DNA from: Bacteroidota bacterium
GTDB taxonomy: Bacteria; Bacteroidota; Bacteroidia; Chitinophagales; Chitinophagaceae
Reading direction: 5' to 3'
Length of the DNA stretch: 64,000 nucleotides
Assembly (NCBI GenBank): GCA_020161535.1
Contig: JAIUNW010000003.1
Span: 1 to 64,000 of the forward strand
Both the position numbers and the translations under genes were made by a program. Positions 45,908 to 55,363 of the stretch are shown piece by piece; positions within the stretch are counted from its first letter, which is position 1, and each line of letters starts with the position of its first letter. The notes under the pieces were generated by a model, which had not been told where the DNA came from, searched no databases, and worked only from the letters and a program-made list of their open reading frames with translations.

Positions 45908-47818
45908 CTAGAATGTTTTTTGGTTATTCGCCCGGTTTACATCTGCCATGCGTTGGCTGGGATCAATTTCAATTTGCACAATTTGCTCCAGCGGTTTTTT
46001 CAGCGTTAGTTCATAGGTCGGGTGCGTCCATCGCCAGTCTTCGAATACGATGGGATTTTGCGGAAAATCATTGGCGGGTTTACTGCCGTACATCAGGTTG
46101 AGCGGAATATACAGCCAATCGGTGCTGCCGTCTTTGTAAAGAATCTTTACGTCGATGGGCATCGGTATTTTGCCATTTCTTTTCAGCCGTATTTTACTGC
46201 CGCCCTCCTGCGCCCACACGCTGTCGATGGCATAGTCGATGGTCTTGGTCGTATTTACCCAATACTCTTTGTACCAGTCGAGTTGTATCCCACTGCGCTT
46301 TTCAGCAATGCGAATGAAATCATTCACATTGGGGTGTTTGAAATGCCAGGCATCGTAGTAGTCGAGCAGTATCTGGTCGCGGGTAGCAGTTCCCACGATA
46401 TAACCCAATTGCTCCATGAACACTTCGCCTTTTGAATAAGATGCAATGCTATAGGCAAAATTGGTTTCGAAATGATCGGCGTGGGTAGTCATGGGTTCTT
46501 CCAATCCGGATTGCACCAGGTAGAAATAACCTTCGTAAGCGTCTTTGTGCGGGTTTTCGGCATCGTGTTCTTTACGCGGGCCGGTACCTACGGGCGACTG
46601 TTCTGCCTTGCCATTGCCCAATGATTGGTAATACTTCGACACCAATGATTCTGCATAAGAAGTGAATCCTTCATCCATCCAGGCATACAGGCTTTCGTTG
46701 GTGCCCATCAGCATCTGGTACCAGGTATGCATCCATTCGTGAAAGGCCGTGCCCAAACTCGGGCCATTGATTAAGGTCGACATGGGGTATTCCATCCCGC
46801 CATCGCCCCCATGTACAAATGAATATTGCTTGTAAGGATACTTACCAAAATTCTTCTCGATAAAGGGCAGCACAGCAACGGCTGCATCGGCCACTTTGTT
46901 CCAGGCCGCATCATTTTTAGCATCACCCGGTTTGTCGTTGTACAACACGTGAATCGTCGGACCATTCGGCACTTGTCGCACCAGGTGTTTGTATTCCGGA
47001 TCGGCCGCCCACATGAAATCATGCACTTCCGGTGCAATGAAACGCCAGGTCAATTTCTGACCAGCCGGCAGATTCAATTTGGCACCGGCTTGTTCATAGC
47101 CATGGCCCACGGTTTCTGGGTTCTGCAAATAACCGGTTCCGCCCAGGGTATAGGCTTTATCAATTTTGATGGTTACATCGTAATCGCCCCAAACGCCATA
47201 GAACTCACGCGCTACATAGGGTGTCGGATGCCAACCTTCATAGTCATATTCGCATAATTTGGGATACCACTGGCTCATGGAATACCGCACGCCCGTGCCC
47301 GGATTATCGCGGCCGGAGCGGCGAATCTGCAGGGGCACCTGGGTTTCAAAGTCCATGTCGAGCTTAACGGTCGTATGTGGCAGGATGGGTTTTTTGAGAT
47401 CCACCACCAGGATGGTTTCATCCACCTGGTAAGGTTGCGTTACGCCATCCATTTTGAGCGACAAAATTTTCTGGTACCCGATCTCATCGGGCTTCAGGTT
47501 TTGGATACGGTCTTTCACGCGGCCATCCCAGTCGGGCCGTTTATTGATCAGGGTCTTGCCCAACTCGCGACTACGTACATCCATGCTGCTGTTGGGCTGA
47601 AAGGCATTCCAGTACAGGTGATAAAAAATCCGCTTTAGCGTGTCGGGCGAATTATTGGTGTACTCTAGTTGTTGTTTGCCGGTAAAACGATTGGTAGTAA
47701 CATCTACATCAACGTCCATCTTATACTTAACCCGCTGTTGCCAGCGACCAGGTTGTGCCGAAGCAGCAATCGTTAAAAGTAACAGGCATGCAGAACCGAA
47801 AAAGCCCTTAACATTCAT
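45908..47818 (-). CDS. Exported M1-family metallopeptidase
   Basis: 636 residues with a signal peptide ending SAQPG. The gluzincin site is FHEWMHTWY (HExxH-type: two zinc His and the catalytic Glu), and DEGFTSYAESL ~18 residues on supplies the third ligand. Preceded by GGDGGMEYPM, the GxMEN-like exopeptidase loop. M1 enzymes are aminopeptidases; periplasmic members trim peptides. The N-terminal ~250 residues are the usual beta-sandwich. The stop lies 2 bp from island B. It is last in a long minus-strand run. Confidence 0.92.
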   Translation of the reverse strand: MNVKGFFGSACLLLLTIAASAQPGRWQQRVKYKMDVDVDVTTNRFTGKQQLEYTNNSPDTLKRIFYHLYWNAFQPNSSMDVRSRELGKTLINKRPDWDGRVKDRIQNLKPDEIGYQKILSLKMDGVTQPYQVDETILVVDLKKPILPHTTVKLDMDFETQVPLQIRRSGRDNPGTGVRYSMSQWYPKLCEYDYEGWHPTPYVAREFYGVWGDYDVTIKIDKAYTLGGTGYLQNPETVGHGYEQAGAKLNLPAGQKLTWRFIAPEVHDFMWAADPEYKHLVRQVPNGPTIHVLYNDKPGDAKNDAAWNKVADAAVAVLPFIEKNFGKYPYKQYSFVHGGDGGMEYPMSTLINGPSLGTAFHEWMHTWYQMLMGTNESLYAWMDEGFTSYAESLVSKYYQSLGNGKAEQSPVGTGPRKEHDAENPHKDAYEGYFYLVQSGLEEPMTTHADHFETNFAYSIASYSKGEVFMEQLGYIVGTATRDQILLDYYDAWHFKHPNVNDFIRIAEKRSGIQLDWYKEYWVNTTKTIDYAIDSVWAQEGGSKIRLKRNGKIPMPIDVKILYKDGSTDWLYIPLNLMYGSKPANDFPQNPIVFEDWRWTHPTYELTLKKPLEQIVQIEIDPSQRMADVNRANNQKTF

Positions 47819-47845
47819 GGTATGTGCAGTATTTGGTGTCGGAAA

Positions 47846-48295
47846 TCAGAGCGTCAGTTTGTCTTTCAACAAACGACCCTTATCCGTAAATGTAAGGTCT
47901 CTTTTGTTCAAATCCGATTTATAAACGATCAAACGGTATTCAAAATGATCGTCGGGGTAAATCAATTGATAATAATTGTTCACATCCCAATCGGCATACT
48001 TGCTTTTATCCAGGCCATCTTCCACCGCGCTTGGCAGGTCGTCTTTTACAATTTCCTTTTGCGACGACACCCAACTGCCATCGTTCTTGAAAGTGGCTTC
48101 GTATTTATCGCCGTTCAACTGGAAACTAACGAGGTAGTGCGACAATTTGTCTTTCCACTCCACGCTTTCGGCATTGCGGTATTTATATTTAAAGGCGTCT
48201 GTAACGGTAGCGGGTATTTTACGGATTTGCGCCGAAGCGGGCTGTCCGAATGAAAAGGCCATCATTAACAAAGCCAGTGCATAGGTAAATTTCAT
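47846..48295 (-). CDS. Exported PepSY-like (beta-lactamase-inhibitor-fold) protein
   Basis: About 149 residues from MKFTYALALL, with a signal peptide ending ASAQI; the frame upstream to 48331 is rejected. The mature part consists of two similar halves, each with a helix then strands: IPATVTDAFKYKYRNAESVEW...YLVSFQLNGDKYEATF and LPSAVEDGLDKSKYADWDV...HFEYRLIVYK. This is the PepSY-like/DUF2874 fold common in Bacteroidota, thought to bind or inhibit peptidases. Its place just upstream of an exported M1 peptidase makes that idea attractive but unproven. Confidence 0.75.
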   Translation of the reverse strand: MKFTYALALLMMAFSFGQPASAQIRKIPATVTDAFKYKYRNAESVEWKDKLSHYLVSFQLNGDKYEATFKNDGSWVSSQKEIVKDDLPSAVEDGLDKSKYADWDVNNYYQLIYPDDHFEYRLIVYKSDLNKRDLTFTDKGRLLKDKLTL

Positions 48296-48376
48296 AGTTA
48301 CTATTTGAGTTTCGCAAATATCGCAGGCCATCTGAAAATAAAATCACAAAATAATGCCTGCCTAAAGCCTTTATAA

Positions 48377-49045
48377 TCAGTCGTTCAATCCGCCAACCAC
48401 CAGTACAATTTCGCCTTTCGGGGGTTTTTCTTTGTAATACGTGGCCAGCGAAGCCAGGGTTCCTCTCTTGTTTTCTTCAAACAATTTGGTCAGTTCCCGG
48501 TGTACAGAAGCAGACCGCTCTGCACCGAACCAGGTTGCAAGCTCCTCGAGGGTTTTAACAAGCCGTATAGGTGATTCATAAAACACCATGGTGCGGGTTT
48601 CGGTGGCCAGTTGTTTGAGCATAGTCTGGCGACCTTTTTTCAGGGGCAGAAATCCTTCAAAACAAAACCGGTTGATCGGCAATCCGCTGTTCACCAATGC
48701 CGGCACAAAAGCAGTGGCCCCGGGCAGGCATTCTACCTTCACCTCTTGCCGGATGCATTCGCGTACCAGCAGAAAAGCAGGATCAGAAATACCTGGTGTA
48801 CCCGCATCAGTAAGCACCGCCATGGTTTTGCCGGCAGCCAGTTGATCAACCAGGTGTTGCAATACCCGGTGCTCATTGTGTTGGTGATAGGGCGTTAGCG
48901 GTTTCTGGATGCCAAAATGATTGAGCAGGCGCGACGAGTTACGGGTATCTTCAGCCAGGATTACATCTACCGAGCGGAGAACTTCCAGTGCACGCAGGGT
49001 GATATCCTGCAAATTGCCAATCGGCGAAGGCACCAGATAAAGCAC
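48377..49045 (-). CDS. rsmI: 16S rRNA (cytidine1402-2'-O)-methyltransferase
   Basis: 222 residues. Tetrapyrrole-methylase fold: LYLVPSPIGNLQDITLRALEVL at the start, EDTRNSSRLLNHFGI, VLTDAGTPGISDPAFLLV, CLPGATAFVPALVNSGLP, and FYESPIRLVKTL. RsmI 2'-O-methylates C1402 in the decoding centre. The C-terminal ~20 residues (KPPKGEIVLVVGG) are typical. It follows purS by 4 bp in the run pssA, purS, rsmI. Confidence 0.94.
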   Translation of the reverse strand: MLYLVPSPIGNLQDITLRALEVLRSVDVILAEDTRNSSRLLNHFGIQKPLTPYHQHNEHRVLQHLVDQLAAGKTMAVLTDAGTPGISDPAFLLVRECIRQEVKVECLPGATAFVPALVNSGLPINRFCFEGFLPLKKGRQTMLKQLATETRTMVFYESPIRLVKTLEELATWFGAERSASVHRELTKLFEENKRGTLASLATYYKEKPPKGEIVLVVGGLND

Positions 49046-49049
49046 CAGA

Positions 49050-49295
49050 TCAGTTTACGCTGATTTCAAACTGCTCCATGACCGGGTTGGCCAACAGTTT
49101 TTTGGCAGCTTGTTCGGCAATGCCACGGGCTTCTTCGGCCGAGGCGGCGTCGACCTGCAAAGTGATGTTTTTACCAATGCGAACATCCTGGATCGCGCCC
49201 AAACCGAGGTTACCCAATCCGCCCATTACTGCCTTGCCCTGGGGGTCGAGCAGTTCTTTGAGCGGCATCACTTTTACCTGTACAGAAAATGTCAT
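49050..49295 (-). CDS. purS: Phosphoribosylformylglycinamidine synthase subunit PurS
   Basis: 81 residues, the full PurS domain: MTFSVQVKVMPLKELLDPQGKAVMGGLGNLG, then VRIGKNITLQVDA and AEQAAKKLLANPVMEQFEI. PurS bridges PurL and PurQ in the fourth step of purine synthesis. PurL and PurQ are not nearby. Its start overlaps the pssA stop by 4 bp. Confidence 0.93.
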   Translation of the reverse strand: MTFSVQVKVMPLKELLDPQGKAVMGGLGNLGLGAIQDVRIGKNITLQVDAASAEEARGIAEQAAKKLLANPVMEQFEISVN

Positions 49296-50056
49296 TCCGT
49301 TTTTGATTTAAAGAGCAAAGATACGAGAATGTAGGCAAGGAAGATGACGGGCATCGCCGCCCATTTTAGCAAGAGAAAAGCGATGATGGCCAGCACTAAT
49401 AACAGGTACTTCGGAAAATTATTTTTGAGGCTATAATCTTTGAATTTAAAGGCCATCAGCGGCAAGGTGCTCACCATCAGCCAGCTCAACAAAAGGATGA
49501 CGCCATACAGCACCCATTTGTCCAAGAGCAGTTCATAGATACCGGTGCTATTGGTATGCCAGTAAATCAATGGCAGCGAAGCGACTACCAACCCAACAGC
49601 CGGCACGGGCACTCCTTTGAAACCATAGTGCTGGCTGGTATCGATGTTGAAGCGGGCCAGGCGATAGGCCGCCGCACAAGGCACCAACAATGCCGGCAAG
49701 AGCCAACCCATCGACGCTTCGATGCCATTGGTTTCCTTCGCCAGGCTGAGGCGTAAAAACTGGTAGAGAATGAAACCGGGTGCGGCGCCAAAACTCACCA
49801 CATCTGCCAGCGAATCGAGCTGTTTGCCCATTTCGCTGCTGGCGCCCATTAAGCGGGCTACAAATCCGTCGAGGAAGTCGATGACTGCAGCGGCAGCAAT
49901 AAAGGCCGGCGCCAACCAAATGCGTTCGGGTAAGTCGACGAGGTATTCGCCCTGCGGACCAACACCTATGCCGATACCATTTTGTAGCGTCACAATTATG
50001 GCCAGGCAACCAAATACGAGGTTGAGCAGGGTGAAAATATTGGGGATCTGTTTCAT
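49292..50056 (-). CDS. pssA: CDP-diacylglycerol-serine O-phosphatidyltransferase
   Basis: About 254 residues from MKQIPNIFTLLNLVFGC; the upstream frame is not translated-looking. The CDP-alcohol phosphotransferase motif is AAAVIDFLDGFVARLMGASSEMGKQLDSLADVVSFG, i.e. the DGx2ARx8Gx3Dx3D signature. About seven to eight transmembrane helices. It makes phosphatidylserine, precursor of phosphatidylethanolamine, in the inner membrane. It lies 13 bp after pepP and overlaps purS, so it is in one transcript with both. Confidence 0.92.
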   Translation of the reverse strand: MKQIPNIFTLLNLVFGCLAIIVTLQNGIGIGVGPQGEYLVDLPERIWLAPAFIAAAAVIDFLDGFVARLMGASSEMGKQLDSLADVVSFGAAPGFILYQFLRLSLAKETNGIEASMGWLLPALLVPCAAAYRLARFNIDTSQHYGFKGVPVPAVGLVVASLPLIYWHTNSTGIYELLLDKWVLYGVILLLSWLMVSTLPLMAFKFKDYSLKNNFPKYLLLVLAIIAFLLLKWAAMPVIFLAYILVSLLFKSKTE

Positions 50057-50069
50057 GCTGTGGTTAAAC

Positions 50070-51386
50070 TTACTTTTTTGTAGCGGCTTGCACTTTGGGC
50101 CGCCGCATGGCCGCTTCAATATCATCGGCCGTGATCGGTATGGCTGCCATCAGGTCTTTGTTACCGGTTTTTGTCAACCATACATTGTTCTCAATACGAA
50201 TGCCTATTTTTTCTGCTTCAATATAGATACCGGGCTCTACCGTGAGCAACATACCGGCCTTCAGGGGTTCTTGCCGCGGACCCAAATCGTGTACATCCAA
50301 ACCCAGGTGATGGCTGATGCCGTGGTACAGGTACTTACGATAAGCTGGGTTTTCCTTGTCCTGGTTTTTGATATCGCCCGCCGACAACAAACCAATTTTT
50401 TCCATCTGCCGGTTTGCTTCCACCCCCACTTTGCTGGTATAGTCGTTGAGACTGATACCAGGTTTTAATATCGACTTCGCATACTGGTGCAGGTTATAAC
50501 AGGCATTGTACACTTCTCTCTGCCGCTTGCTGAATTTGCCATTCACCGGTATGGTGCGCGTAAGGTCGGCATTGTAGCCACCATAAGACGCGCCAAAATC
50601 CATGAGCAATAATTCGCCATTTTCACAAACCTGGTTATTGCTGATATAATGCAGCGTACGCGCGCGATCACCACTGGCGATGATACTATTGTAAGCAGGA
50701 CGGCTGGCGCGGTTGCGGATGAATTCGTGCAGCACTTCGGCTTCTACTTCGTATTCCATCACCCCCGGCTGTACGAACTGTGCCACCCGGCGGAAGGTCT
50801 GGGCCGTGATATCAATCGCTCTTTGTACTACTTCTATTTCTTCAGGTGTTTTAATGGCGCGCAACTGCTTCAATATCTTCGCCGCACGCTGGTAATTGTG
50901 CAAGGGATAACGCCGCTTCATGTCTTCGATGAAACGATAATCGCGAACAGGCACCTGGTTGGCCCGGCGATCATTTTCATTCGTATTGAGGTAGATTGTA
51001 TCGCACTGGTGTACCAGACCTTGCAGTAGTCCATCCAATGCGTCGAGCCATACAATGGTTTCAATGCCACTGATGGCCGTGGCTTCCTGGCGACGCAGGC
51101 GATGACCGTCCCATTTTTCTTTCAACTCATTGGGCCGCAACAATACCAGCACCTCCCGCATTTTTACATCGGGATGACTGGGATACAACAGCAGCATGGT
51201 GTCTTCCTGCTCAATACCTGTGAGCCAATAGAGATCGGCATTCTGCTGAAACGGATACAACGCGTCGCCATTGGTCGGCATTTCATCATTGCTGTTGAAG
51301 ATGGCCAGCGCATTGCCTTCCATCGCCGCCGCAAAGCGTTGGCGGTTTTTGGCAAACAGTCGGTTGTTCAGCAGTTCATGCTTCAT
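50070..51386 (-). CDS. pepP: Xaa-Pro aminopeptidase (aminopeptidase P, M24B)
   Basis: About 438 residues. Start chosen at MKHELLNNRLFAKNRQRFA because aminopeptidase P proteins begin this way; two longer in-frame starts exist. Metal ligands of the pita-bread fold: LMDFGASYGGYNADLTRT (two Asp), GISHHLGLDVHD (His), LLTVEPGIYI (Glu) and GIRIENNVWLT (Glu). It removes the first residue before proline, in the cytoplasm. Divergent from the DUF922 gene. Confidence 0.92.
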   Translation of the reverse strand: MKHELLNNRLFAKNRQRFAAAMEGNALAIFNSNDEMPTNGDALYPFQQNADLYWLTGIEQEDTMLLLYPSHPDVKMREVLVLLRPNELKEKWDGHRLRRQEATAISGIETIVWLDALDGLLQGLVHQCDTIYLNTNENDRRANQVPVRDYRFIEDMKRRYPLHNYQRAAKILKQLRAIKTPEEIEVVQRAIDITAQTFRRVAQFVQPGVMEYEVEAEVLHEFIRNRASRPAYNSIIASGDRARTLHYISNNQVCENGELLLMDFGASYGGYNADLTRTIPVNGKFSKRQREVYNACYNLHQYAKSILKPGISLNDYTSKVGVEANRQMEKIGLLSAGDIKNQDKENPAYRKYLYHGISHHLGLDVHDLGPRQEPLKAGMLLTVEPGIYIEAEKIGIRIENNVWLTKTGNKDLMAAIPITADDIEAAMRRPKVQAATKK

Positions 51387-51457
51387 GCGCGCAATATGCA
51401 CCAATTTTAGCATTTCAAGTACAAACCAATCGCGCAAAACCGGCATCTTTGGTGATT

Positions 51458-52066
51458 ATGCAGCTACTTTATTTGTTTCTTGTTGCTACACTACTGCCTT
51501 TTTCTGGTGGACTAACCACCTCGGTGGATCCTGCACGACCGGCAAATACCGTTACAGTACCGCCACTGAATATCGCTATCGTTGATGGCCACGCCCGCGA
51601 GCAGATCGACTGGCGGCAGCGGCGCGCACTCAACTGGAATGATTTCAAAGGCAAGCCGGTTGAATCGGCGCCCAATGCGGCTTTGACCAGTACTTCCATC
51701 CTGATCAATTACAAATACGGCAGCAACGGTTTCAGCTATTCTTTGCAATGTGTTTTTTATCCGGGCACCTCGTGGACCAAGGTTAGTTCCAGCCGCATCC
51801 TCGCCCACGAGCAGGGGCATTTTGACATCACGCAATTGTTTACCCGCAAAATGCACCAGGCGCTGGCCGCTTACCAACCGCGCGATGGCAAAGTGGAAGA
51901 AGACGTTATGAAAATTTACAAGGAAGTGGCAGCACAGCAAGCTGCCTATCAAAAACAATACGATGCTGAAACGAATTTTTCCCGTCTTTACGACGAACAA
52001 GAAAAATGGGAGGAAAAAATTGCGGCCGCTTTGACAGAAACGGCAGGTTTGGCCAAATACCCCTGA
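51458..52066 (+). CDS. Exported DUF922 putative zinc peptidase
   Basis: About 202 residues from MQLLYLFLVATL; three preceding codons (TTG, GTG, ATT) are rejected as start. Signal peptide to ~residue 20. DUF922 features: LNWNDFKGKPVESAPNAALTST at the N-terminus and ILAHEQGHFDIT, an HExxH-like zinc motif (HEQGH). Members are predicted secreted metallopeptidases; none I know is well characterised. CATCTTTG upstream is close to the -7 consensus. Confidence 0.82.
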   Translation: MQLLYLFLVATLLPFSGGLTTSVDPARPANTVTVPPLNIAIVDGHAREQIDWRQRRALNWNDFKGKPVESAPNAALTSTSILINYKYGSNGFSYSLQCVFYPGTSWTKVSSSRILAHEQGHFDITQLFTRKMHQALAAYQPRDGKVEEDVMKIYKEVAAQQAAYQKQYDAETNFSRLYDEQEKWEEKIAAALTETAGLAKYP

Positions 52067-52070
52067 TACC

Positions 52071-52706
52071 TTAGAAGAGTCCGTAGAGTTGCGCGTCTAC
52101 CTTACTGATGATCTCACCCAGGTCTTCTTCTTTTTCGGCGAATTTATTTTTATCAACGTCTATCACCAGCAGCGGACCTTCCCGATAGGCTGAAATCCAT
52201 TTGTTGTAAAAATCATTCAGGCGCTTCAAATAATCGAGGCGAATATTCTCTTCGTATTCCCGGCCGCGTTTTTGAATCTGGCCAACCAGGGTGGGCACCG
52301 ATGCCTGCAGGTATATCAACAGGTCGGGCGGCTGCACCATCGAACGAAGGGTTTGAAAGAAAAGAAAGTAGTTGTCGAAATCGCGCTTACTCATCAACTG
52401 CATCTCGTGCAGGTTGGGGGCAAAGATGTGTGCGTCTTCATAGATGGTTCGGTCCTGGATCACGGTTTCTGTACCGCGGTGAATATCTAGTATCTGATTG
52501 ATACGACTGTTCAGGAAAAATATCTGCAGGTTGAAACTCCAACGCGGCATGTCTTCATAAAAATCATTGAGGTAGGGGTTATGGTCCACATCTTCAAACT
52601 GTGGAATCCATTTGTAATGTTTGCTCAGCAATTCGGTTAAAGTGGTTTTGCCTGCACCGATATTGCCCGCAACCGCAATGTGTTTTGGTTTTTTACCCTT
52701 TGCCAT
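52071..52706 (-). CDS. Deoxynucleoside kinase
   Basis: 211 residues. P-loop AGNIGAGKTTLTELL near the N-terminus, a DRTIYEDAHIF (the DRS-like motif), and the LID-region RGREYEENIRLDYLKRLNDFYNKW. These mark the dNK/dGK/dCK family of salvage kinases that phosphorylate deoxynucleosides. Which base is preferred cannot be read off. It converges on the DUF922 gene by 4 bp. Confidence 0.9.
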   Translation of the reverse strand: MAKGKKPKHIAVAGNIGAGKTTLTELLSKHYKWIPQFEDVDHNPYLNDFYEDMPRWSFNLQIFFLNSRINQILDIHRGTETVIQDRTIYEDAHIFAPNLHEMQLMSKRDFDNYFLFFQTLRSMVQPPDLLIYLQASVPTLVGQIQKRGREYEENIRLDYLKRLNDFYNKWISAYREGPLLVIDVDKNKFAEKEEDLGEIISKVDAQLYGLF

Positions 52707-52741
52707 AATTTTACTGCTACCTCAGGCGCCGCCCAATATAG

Positions 52742-53758
52742 TTAATAATATGAAAGCCCCATAGCGGAACGCACTTTTTCCATCGTACTGCGGGCATTCT
52801 TCCGGGCTTTTTCTGCCCCCATTTCCATGATCTGGCGCAAGTAGGTTTCGTCGTTCTGAATGGCTTCGGCCCTTTCCCGCACCGGGCGAATGAAATTCAC
52901 CATATCTTCTCCCAACTGCTTTTTCAGGTCGCCATAGCGGATCGAAGCCCCCTGGTAATCGGCCAGGTATTTTTCAACCACGTCGGGGGCACTTACCAGG
53001 CGCAGCAACTGAAAAATATTCTCGATATAATCGGGCATGGGCGTATTGGGTGCCGTGGGGCCGCTGTCGGTCTTGGCTTTCTTGACCTTGTTTCGAATCT
53101 GGTCGTCGCTATCGCTCAGAAAAATCGCCGCGTTCTGGTTCTCACTCTTGCTCATTTTACCGGTTCCGTCGAGGCTCGGCACTTTCACCAGTTGTTCGCC
53201 AAAATTAAACGCCTGCGGCTCCGGGAAAATATCATCCCCCGCACCATAGCGGTAATTGAAGCGCTTGGCAAAATTTCGCGCCATTTCCAGGTGTTGCTCC
53301 TGGTCTTTGCCCACAGGAACCAGTGTAGCGCGTTGCAACAAAATATCAGCCGCCATCAGCACCGGGTAGGTCAACAGGCCGGCATTCACATTATCCGGGT
53401 GCTGCCGCACTTTGTCTTTAAAGGTGGTGGTCTTTTCCAGTTCGCCGGTATAGGCGAGCATATTGAGGTAGAGATAGAGCTCGGCGGTTTCGTGCAAATG
53501 ACTCTGGCAATACAGGGCTACTTTCTCCGGGTTTAGTCCGCAGGCAATATTTTCTGCCAGCACCCGGTGCACATTGTTTTTCAGTTCGGTCGTATCGGGG
53601 TGCGTGGTCAGCGTATGGAGATCGGCCACCATAAAATAACAGTCGTATTCATCCTGCATACGCACGTAGTTCCGGATGGCACCAAAATAGTTCCCCAGGT
53701 GGAGAAAACCGGTGCTTCGGATACCACTCATAACAATTCCCTTTTTTCCATTTTCCAT
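52742..53758 (-). CDS. trpS: Tryptophanyl-tRNA synthetase
   Basis: 338 residues. Class I motifs: STGFLHLGNYFGA (HIGH equivalent HLGN) and GTGKMSKSE (KMSKS). The TrpRS-specific features LTTHPDT and PVGKDQEQHLEMARN are present. Attaches Trp to tRNA-Trp. Divergent from gatC with 39 bp between. Confidence 0.96.
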   Translation of the reverse strand: MENGKKGIVMSGIRSTGFLHLGNYFGAIRNYVRMQDEYDCYFMVADLHTLTTHPDTTELKNNVHRVLAENIACGLNPEKVALYCQSHLHETAELYLYLNMLAYTGELEKTTTFKDKVRQHPDNVNAGLLTYPVLMAADILLQRATLVPVGKDQEQHLEMARNFAKRFNYRYGAGDDIFPEPQAFNFGEQLVKVPSLDGTGKMSKSENQNAAIFLSDSDDQIRNKVKKAKTDSGPTAPNTPMPDYIENIFQLLRLVSAPDVVEKYLADYQGASIRYGDLKKQLGEDMVNFIRPVRERAEAIQNDETYLRQIMEMGAEKARKNARSTMEKVRSAMGLSYY

Positions 53759-53780
53759 AGCGCGGCGAAGATAAGAACCT

Positions 53781-53788
53781 TATTTTTG
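53781..53788 (+). promoter_or_regulatory. -7 element of gatC
   Basis: TATTTTTG matches TAnnTTTG exactly and lies 9 bp before the start codon. No clear -33 TTTG at the usual distance. Confidence 0.45.
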
Positions 53789-53797
53789 TTAGTAACC

Positions 53798-54088
53798 ATG
53801 GAACTGAGCAAAGAAACCATTCACCACCTGGCTTCGCTGGCAAGGCTGGAATTCAACGAAGAAGAGACCAGGCAAATCAGCGAAGACCTGAAAAGGATGA
53901 TAACATTCGTCGAAAAACTGCAGGAGCTGGATACCACTGGTGTAGAACCGCTTTTGCACATGACTGAAAACGTAGATATTTTCAGGGCGGATACCGTGCA
54001 GCCATCACTCGACCGCGCTACGGCGATGGCCATTGCACCCGATGCCGACAACGAATATTTCTTTGTTCCGAAAGTGATTAAAAAATAG
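53798..54088 (+). CDS. gatC: Asp-tRNA(Asn)/Glu-tRNA(Gln) amidotransferase subunit C
   Basis: 96 residues from [10 protein letters not shown]; the long upstream frame belongs to the antisense of trpS. GatC features: [43 protein letters not shown], then [10 protein letters not shown]...[10 protein letters not shown]. It wraps and stabilises GatA in the complex that amidates misacylated tRNAs. GatA and GatB are not here. ABC gene follows at 1 bp. Confidence 0.94.
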   Translation: MELSKETIHHLASLARLEFNEEETRQISEDLKRMITFVEKLQELDTTGVEPLLHMTENVDIFRADTVQPSLDRATAMAIAPDADNEYFFVPKVIKK

Positions 54089-54089
54089 C

Positions 54090-54800
54090 ATGACGCCGAT
54101 TATACACCTGGAGAAAATTGAGAAGAGTTATTTCATGGGCAAACAGGCCATTCCCGTCCTGAAAGGCATTACCCTCGATATTTTGAAAAATGATTACGTG
54201 GCGCTCATGGGTCCCTCGGGATCGGGTAAGAGCACCCTCATGAATATCCTGGGCTGCCTCGACTCCCCTACCGCCGGACAATACATCCTCAATGGGCAGG
54301 ATGTAAGTAAGATGGAAGACGACGACCTGGCCGATGTGCGGAACAAAGAAATTGGTTTTGTGTTCCAACAGTTCAACCTGCTTCCCCGCCTGTCGGCGGC
54401 TGAAAATGTGGCGTTGCCACTGGTGTATGCCGGCATATCGAGGAAAAGAAGAATGGAGATTGCCCTGGAGATGTTAGACAAAGTGGGACTGGCCGACCGG
54501 AGTCACCACAAACCCAATGAAATGAGCGGCGGACAAAACCAGCGGGTTGCCATTGCTCGTGCGTTGGTGAATGATCCTTCGCTGATTTTGGCCGATGAGC
54601 CGACGGGTAACCTCGATACCAAAACTTCGATCGAGATCATGGAGATTTTCGGGAAGATTCAGTCCGGAGGTAATACCGTGGTATTGGTGACCCACGAAGA
54701 AGACATCGCCAATCACGCACACCGCATTGTGCGCCTGCGCGACGGCGTAATTGAAACAGATCGCCGGAACGAGCATCCGGCCATTGCAATGGCACACTGA
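54090..54800 (+). CDS. ABC transporter ATP-binding protein, MacB/LolD type
   Basis: 236 residues. Walker [12 protein letters not shown]-loop [14 protein letters not shown], signature [15 protein letters not shown], Walker [13 protein letters not shown], and H-loop VLVTHEED. The group (MacB, LolD, FtsE-like) drives permeases that extrude peptides, drugs or lipoproteins. The permease is not adjacent. Stop overlaps the PduO start (TGATG). Orphan ATPase; role unknown. Confidence 0.9.
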   Translation: MTPIIHLEKIEKSYFMGKQAIPVLKGITLDILKNDYVALMGPSGSGKSTLMNILGCLDSPTAGQYILNGQDVSKMEDDDLADVRNKEIGFVFQQFNLLPRLSAAENVALPLVYAGISRKRRMEIALEMLDKVGLADRSHHKPNEMSGGQNQRVAIARALVNDPSLILADEPTGNLDTKTSIEIMEIFGKIQSGGNTVVLVTHEEDIANHAHRIVRLRDGVIETDRRNEHPAIAMAH

Positions 54801-55363
54801 TGGCTTTTAAAATCTACACGAAAACTGGCGATGCCGGCAGCACCGGACTGATTGGCGGCACACGCGTATCGAAAGCCGATCTGCGCATCGATACTTATGG
54901 TACGGTAGATGAACTCAATTCGCATATCGGTTACTGTGGTGACCAGTTAAAAGATGCCGAATCGTTGGTGGCCCTGAAGGAAATTCAAGACCGGCTGTTC
55001 ACCATCGGTGCTTCACTCGCCACCGATCCCGAAAAAGAGCCCGCCCGTAAACTGCCTGATTTACACGAGCACGATATTGAATTCCTGGAAAAAGAAATTG
55101 ATCGCATGCAGGACATACTGCCAGCGATGAAATTTTTTATCCTGCCCGGCGGTCACTTGCTGATATCTTCCCTGCATATTACGCGTTGTGTGTGCCGTCG
55201 TGCTGAACGCCTGGCGGTACAGTTGCAGGAATCAGGGGCTTTTGTAGAACCGAAGGTTATTCGTTACCTGAACCGGTTGAGTGATTACCTGTTTGTTTTG
55301 GCCCGGTATAGCGGCCATTTGTTGCAGGTGCCCGAACAGCCCTGGCGACCCCGCACTAGCTGA
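54800..55363 (+). CDS. Cob(I)alamin adenosyltransferase, PduO type
   Basis: 187 residues. PduO-type features: [22 protein letters not shown] near the N-terminus, [10 protein letters not shown], and the C-terminal [14 protein letters not shown] and [16 protein letters not shown]. It adenosylates cob(I)alamin to make coenzyme B12. Translationally coupled to the ABC gene by overlap. Its end overlaps the convergent LolD-like gene by 8 bp. Confidence 0.93.
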   Translation: MAFKIYTKTGDAGSTGLIGGTRVSKADLRIDTYGTVDELNSHIGYCGDQLKDAESLVALKEIQDRLFTIGASLATDPEKEPARKLPDLHEHDIEFLEKEIDRMQDILPAMKFFILPGGHLLISSLHITRCVCRRAERLAVQLQESGAFVEPKVIRYLNRLSDYLFVLARYSGHLLQVPEQPWRPRTS